DNA from: an uncultured Brevibacillus sp.
GTDB lineage: Bacteria; Bacillota; Bacilli; Brevibacillales; Brevibacillaceae
Assembly (NCBI RefSeq): GCF_947502445.1
Contig: NZ_CANMZW010000031.1
Span: 1-64,000 of the forward strand
Length of the DNA: 64,000 nt
Direction of reading: 5' to 3'
The translations under genes were made by a program, and so were the position numbers. Of the stretch, positions 62,922-64,000 are shown in pieces (positions within the stretch are counted from its first letter, which is position 1; the number at the start of each line of letters is the position of its first letter). The notes beneath the pieces were generated by a model, which worked only from the letters and a program-made list of their open reading frames with translations, had not been told where the DNA came from and made no database searches.

Positions 62922-63682
62922 CCTTCGCTGGTGTACGATTTGCCTATGGTGATCAACCGATCTTAGACAACTTTGACCTAACCGTAGCCAAAGGCGAATT
63001 TGTAAGTTTGATCGGCCCAAGCGGGATTGGCAAAAGCACGTTGTTTCAACTGATAGCAGGTCTTTTGCAGCCACAACAGGGAGAGATTTTGCTAGGAGGA
63101 GAAGCGATGGCAAATCGGCTGGGGCAAGTAGGCTATATGCCCCAGCGCGATCTACTGATGCCGTGGCGCACGATTGTGGAAAACGCTGCACTGCCGCTGG
63201 AAATCCAAGGCATCTCCAAAAAAGAGGCACATGCGAGAGTGAGAAGCGAGCTGCCCCAATATGGTCTGGAAGAGTGGGCAGACGCCTATCCCGCGCAGCT
63301 GTCTGGTGGGATGCGTCAGCGCGTGTCCTTTTTACGCGCACTGCTATCTAGTTCAAGCATGATGCTTCTGGATGAACCCTTCAGCTCGCTTGACGGGATT
63401 ACCCGGATGGACATGCAAGAATGGCTGATGGCTAAATGGCAGGAAACGGGAAGCACGATGCTTATGATTACCCATGATATCGATGAAGCGATTTTACTGG
63501 CGGATCGGGTCATTGTACTTACGGGTAAACCGATCACGAAACCAATTGAGCTTCGGGTCTCGATTAATCGCCCGCGTTCGTTGGTCAGTCGCAATCAGCC
63601 TGGGTTCCTCGCTTTGCGTGAGGAAATATGGGATTTGCTCCGCAGCCATCGGAGCCTGCCTTCCCTGGGGAGGGAAGCGTAA
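62900..63682 (+). CDS. thiZ: Thiamine-precursor ABC transporter ATPase ThiZ
   Basis: 260 residues from GTG 62900 (or GTG 62906). Walker A GPSGIGKST, signature LSGGMRQRVSFLRALL, Walker B MLLDEPFSSLDG. NitT/TauT-type. In this operon it should power uptake of formylaminopyrimidine or HMP precursors through ThiX and a ThiY binding protein. Confidence 0.92.
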   Translation: MAVRDQLAFAGVRFAYGDQPILDNFDLTVAKGEFVSLIGPSGIGKSTLFQLIAGLLQPQQGEILLGGEAMANRLGQVGYMPQRDLLMPWRTIVENAALPLEIQGISKKEAHARVRSELPQYGLEEWADAYPAQLSGGMRQRVSFLRALLSSSSMMLLDEPFSSLDGITRMDMQEWLMAKWQETGSTMLMITHDIDEAILLADRVIVLTGKPITKPIELRVSINRPRSLVSRNQPGFLALREEIWDLLRSHRSLPSLGREA

Positions 63683-64000
63683 TGGGACATTGGCAAAGAG
63701 GTGTCTGGTTTGGTTTTTCCATCGCCCTGTTTCTAATCGCGTGGGAGCTCGCTTGCCGATTGCTTGCGATTCCACCGTTTATTTTGCCCCCACCGAGTGC
63801 TGTGGCTATTGCTTTATGGGAGCTGCGTGAATCGCTTTTGGGTCTGCATTTATGGGCGACACTGAAAGAGGTTTTGATCGGGCTGTCAATTTCCATCGTG
63901 TTTGGGATATCGCTTGCTTTTGCGATGAACGCGAGTCGCATTGTCGAGCGATTGGTCTACCCGTATATCGTTATTTCCCAAACAATTCCAATTATAGCAT
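63682..64000 (+). CDS. thiX: Thiamine-precursor ABC permease ThiX (3' end outside window)
   Basis: TAATG overlap with thiZ. 106 residues visible: GVWFGFSIALFLIAWELACR, FILPPPSAVAIALWELRESL, WATLKEVLIGLSISIVFGIS and YPYIVISQTIPIIA, the NitT/TauT permease pattern. Cut by the window end. Confidence 0.9.
   Translation, partial: MGHWQRGVWFGFSIALFLIAWELACRLLAIPPFILPPPSAVAIALWELRESLLGLHLWATLKEVLIGLSISIVFGISLAFAMNASRIVERLVYPYIVISQTIPIIA

Noticed and set aside
1-64000. tRNA or rRNA genes
   Set aside because: No cloverleaf-like or conserved rRNA sequence noticed on either strand.

Overview
The window looks like chromosome of a low-to-mid GC, spore-forming Bacillales member. Brevibacillus or a close relative in the Paenibacillaceae is my best guess. 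This is an inference from gene content: a CotS-type coat kinase, a LysM/GH18 cortex-lytic-type hydrolase, KapB, paired YkkC/YkkD transporters, DUF2203, DUF4259, and a TPP-riboswitch thiamine locus with YlmB, TenA and ThiZX. Most genes have strong GGAGG-type ribosome sites, and GTG or TTG starts are frequent. There is no rRNA, tRNA or CRISPR array.

Layout. 0-2.7 kb: the last ~77 nt of a class C-like group II intron, a sigma-54 activator on the minus strand, and an agmatinase remnant. 2.8-11.4 kb: a hydantoin-type catabolic locus with a second sigma-54 activator, two DUF917/HyuA gene pairs, an intact -24/-12 promoter with inverted repeats upstream, a frame-shifted NCS1 (CodB-like) permease and a truncated hydantoin racemase. 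11.6-14.8 kb: HAD phosphatase, UbiD-type decarboxylase and thioesterase. 14.8-24.3 kb: an accessory zone of small orphan genes, a 90-bp dispersed repeat, a dead IS3 element joined to a truncated SRPBCC gene, VOC, an Ig-like protein, LysR with the YkkCD efflux pair, and several gene scraps. 24.4-28.2 kb: a tight operon of a two-polypeptide PEP-synthase/rifampicin-phosphotransferase-like enzyme and an MFS exporter. 28.3-30.9 kb: remnants (Rpn nuclease, DUF4367-like, ECF sigma) around an intact P-loop ATPase.

31-36 kb: a minus-strand ABC operon with one ATPase and three membrane subunits, a formamidase remnant, and an AT-rich acyltransferase. 36.4-42.3 kb: M3 oligopeptidase, dead SDR, and a 1018-residue CotS-family protein with 14 exact-length 17-residue acidic repeats and a basic tail. 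42.5-46.6 kb: NarL-type two-component system, DUF4259, and a macrolide-type glycosyltransferase. 46.8-51.1 kb: an operon of ornithine-cyclodeaminase-like, gamma-glutamyltransferase-like (Thr nucleophile replaced by Ser) and M32 carboxypeptidase genes. 51.2-53.1 kb: divergent MFS exporter and ArsR regulator with matching operator-like palindromes. 53.3-59.6 kb: mixed housekeeping genes. 59.6-64 kb: the thiamine operon thiS-thiG-ylmB-tenA-thiZ-thiX, with its last gene cut by the window end.

The main theme is a mixture of intact compact operons and many decaying genes. At least a dozen pseudogenes or fragments can be read directly, mostly in 2-3, 7-11, 14.8-15.1, 18-24, 28-30, 34 and 38-39 kb. 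The most interesting intact candidates for new biology are the split phosphotransferase/exporter operon, the repeat-bearing CotS protein, the Ser-type GGT operon, and the small-ORF zone at 15-18.4 kb.
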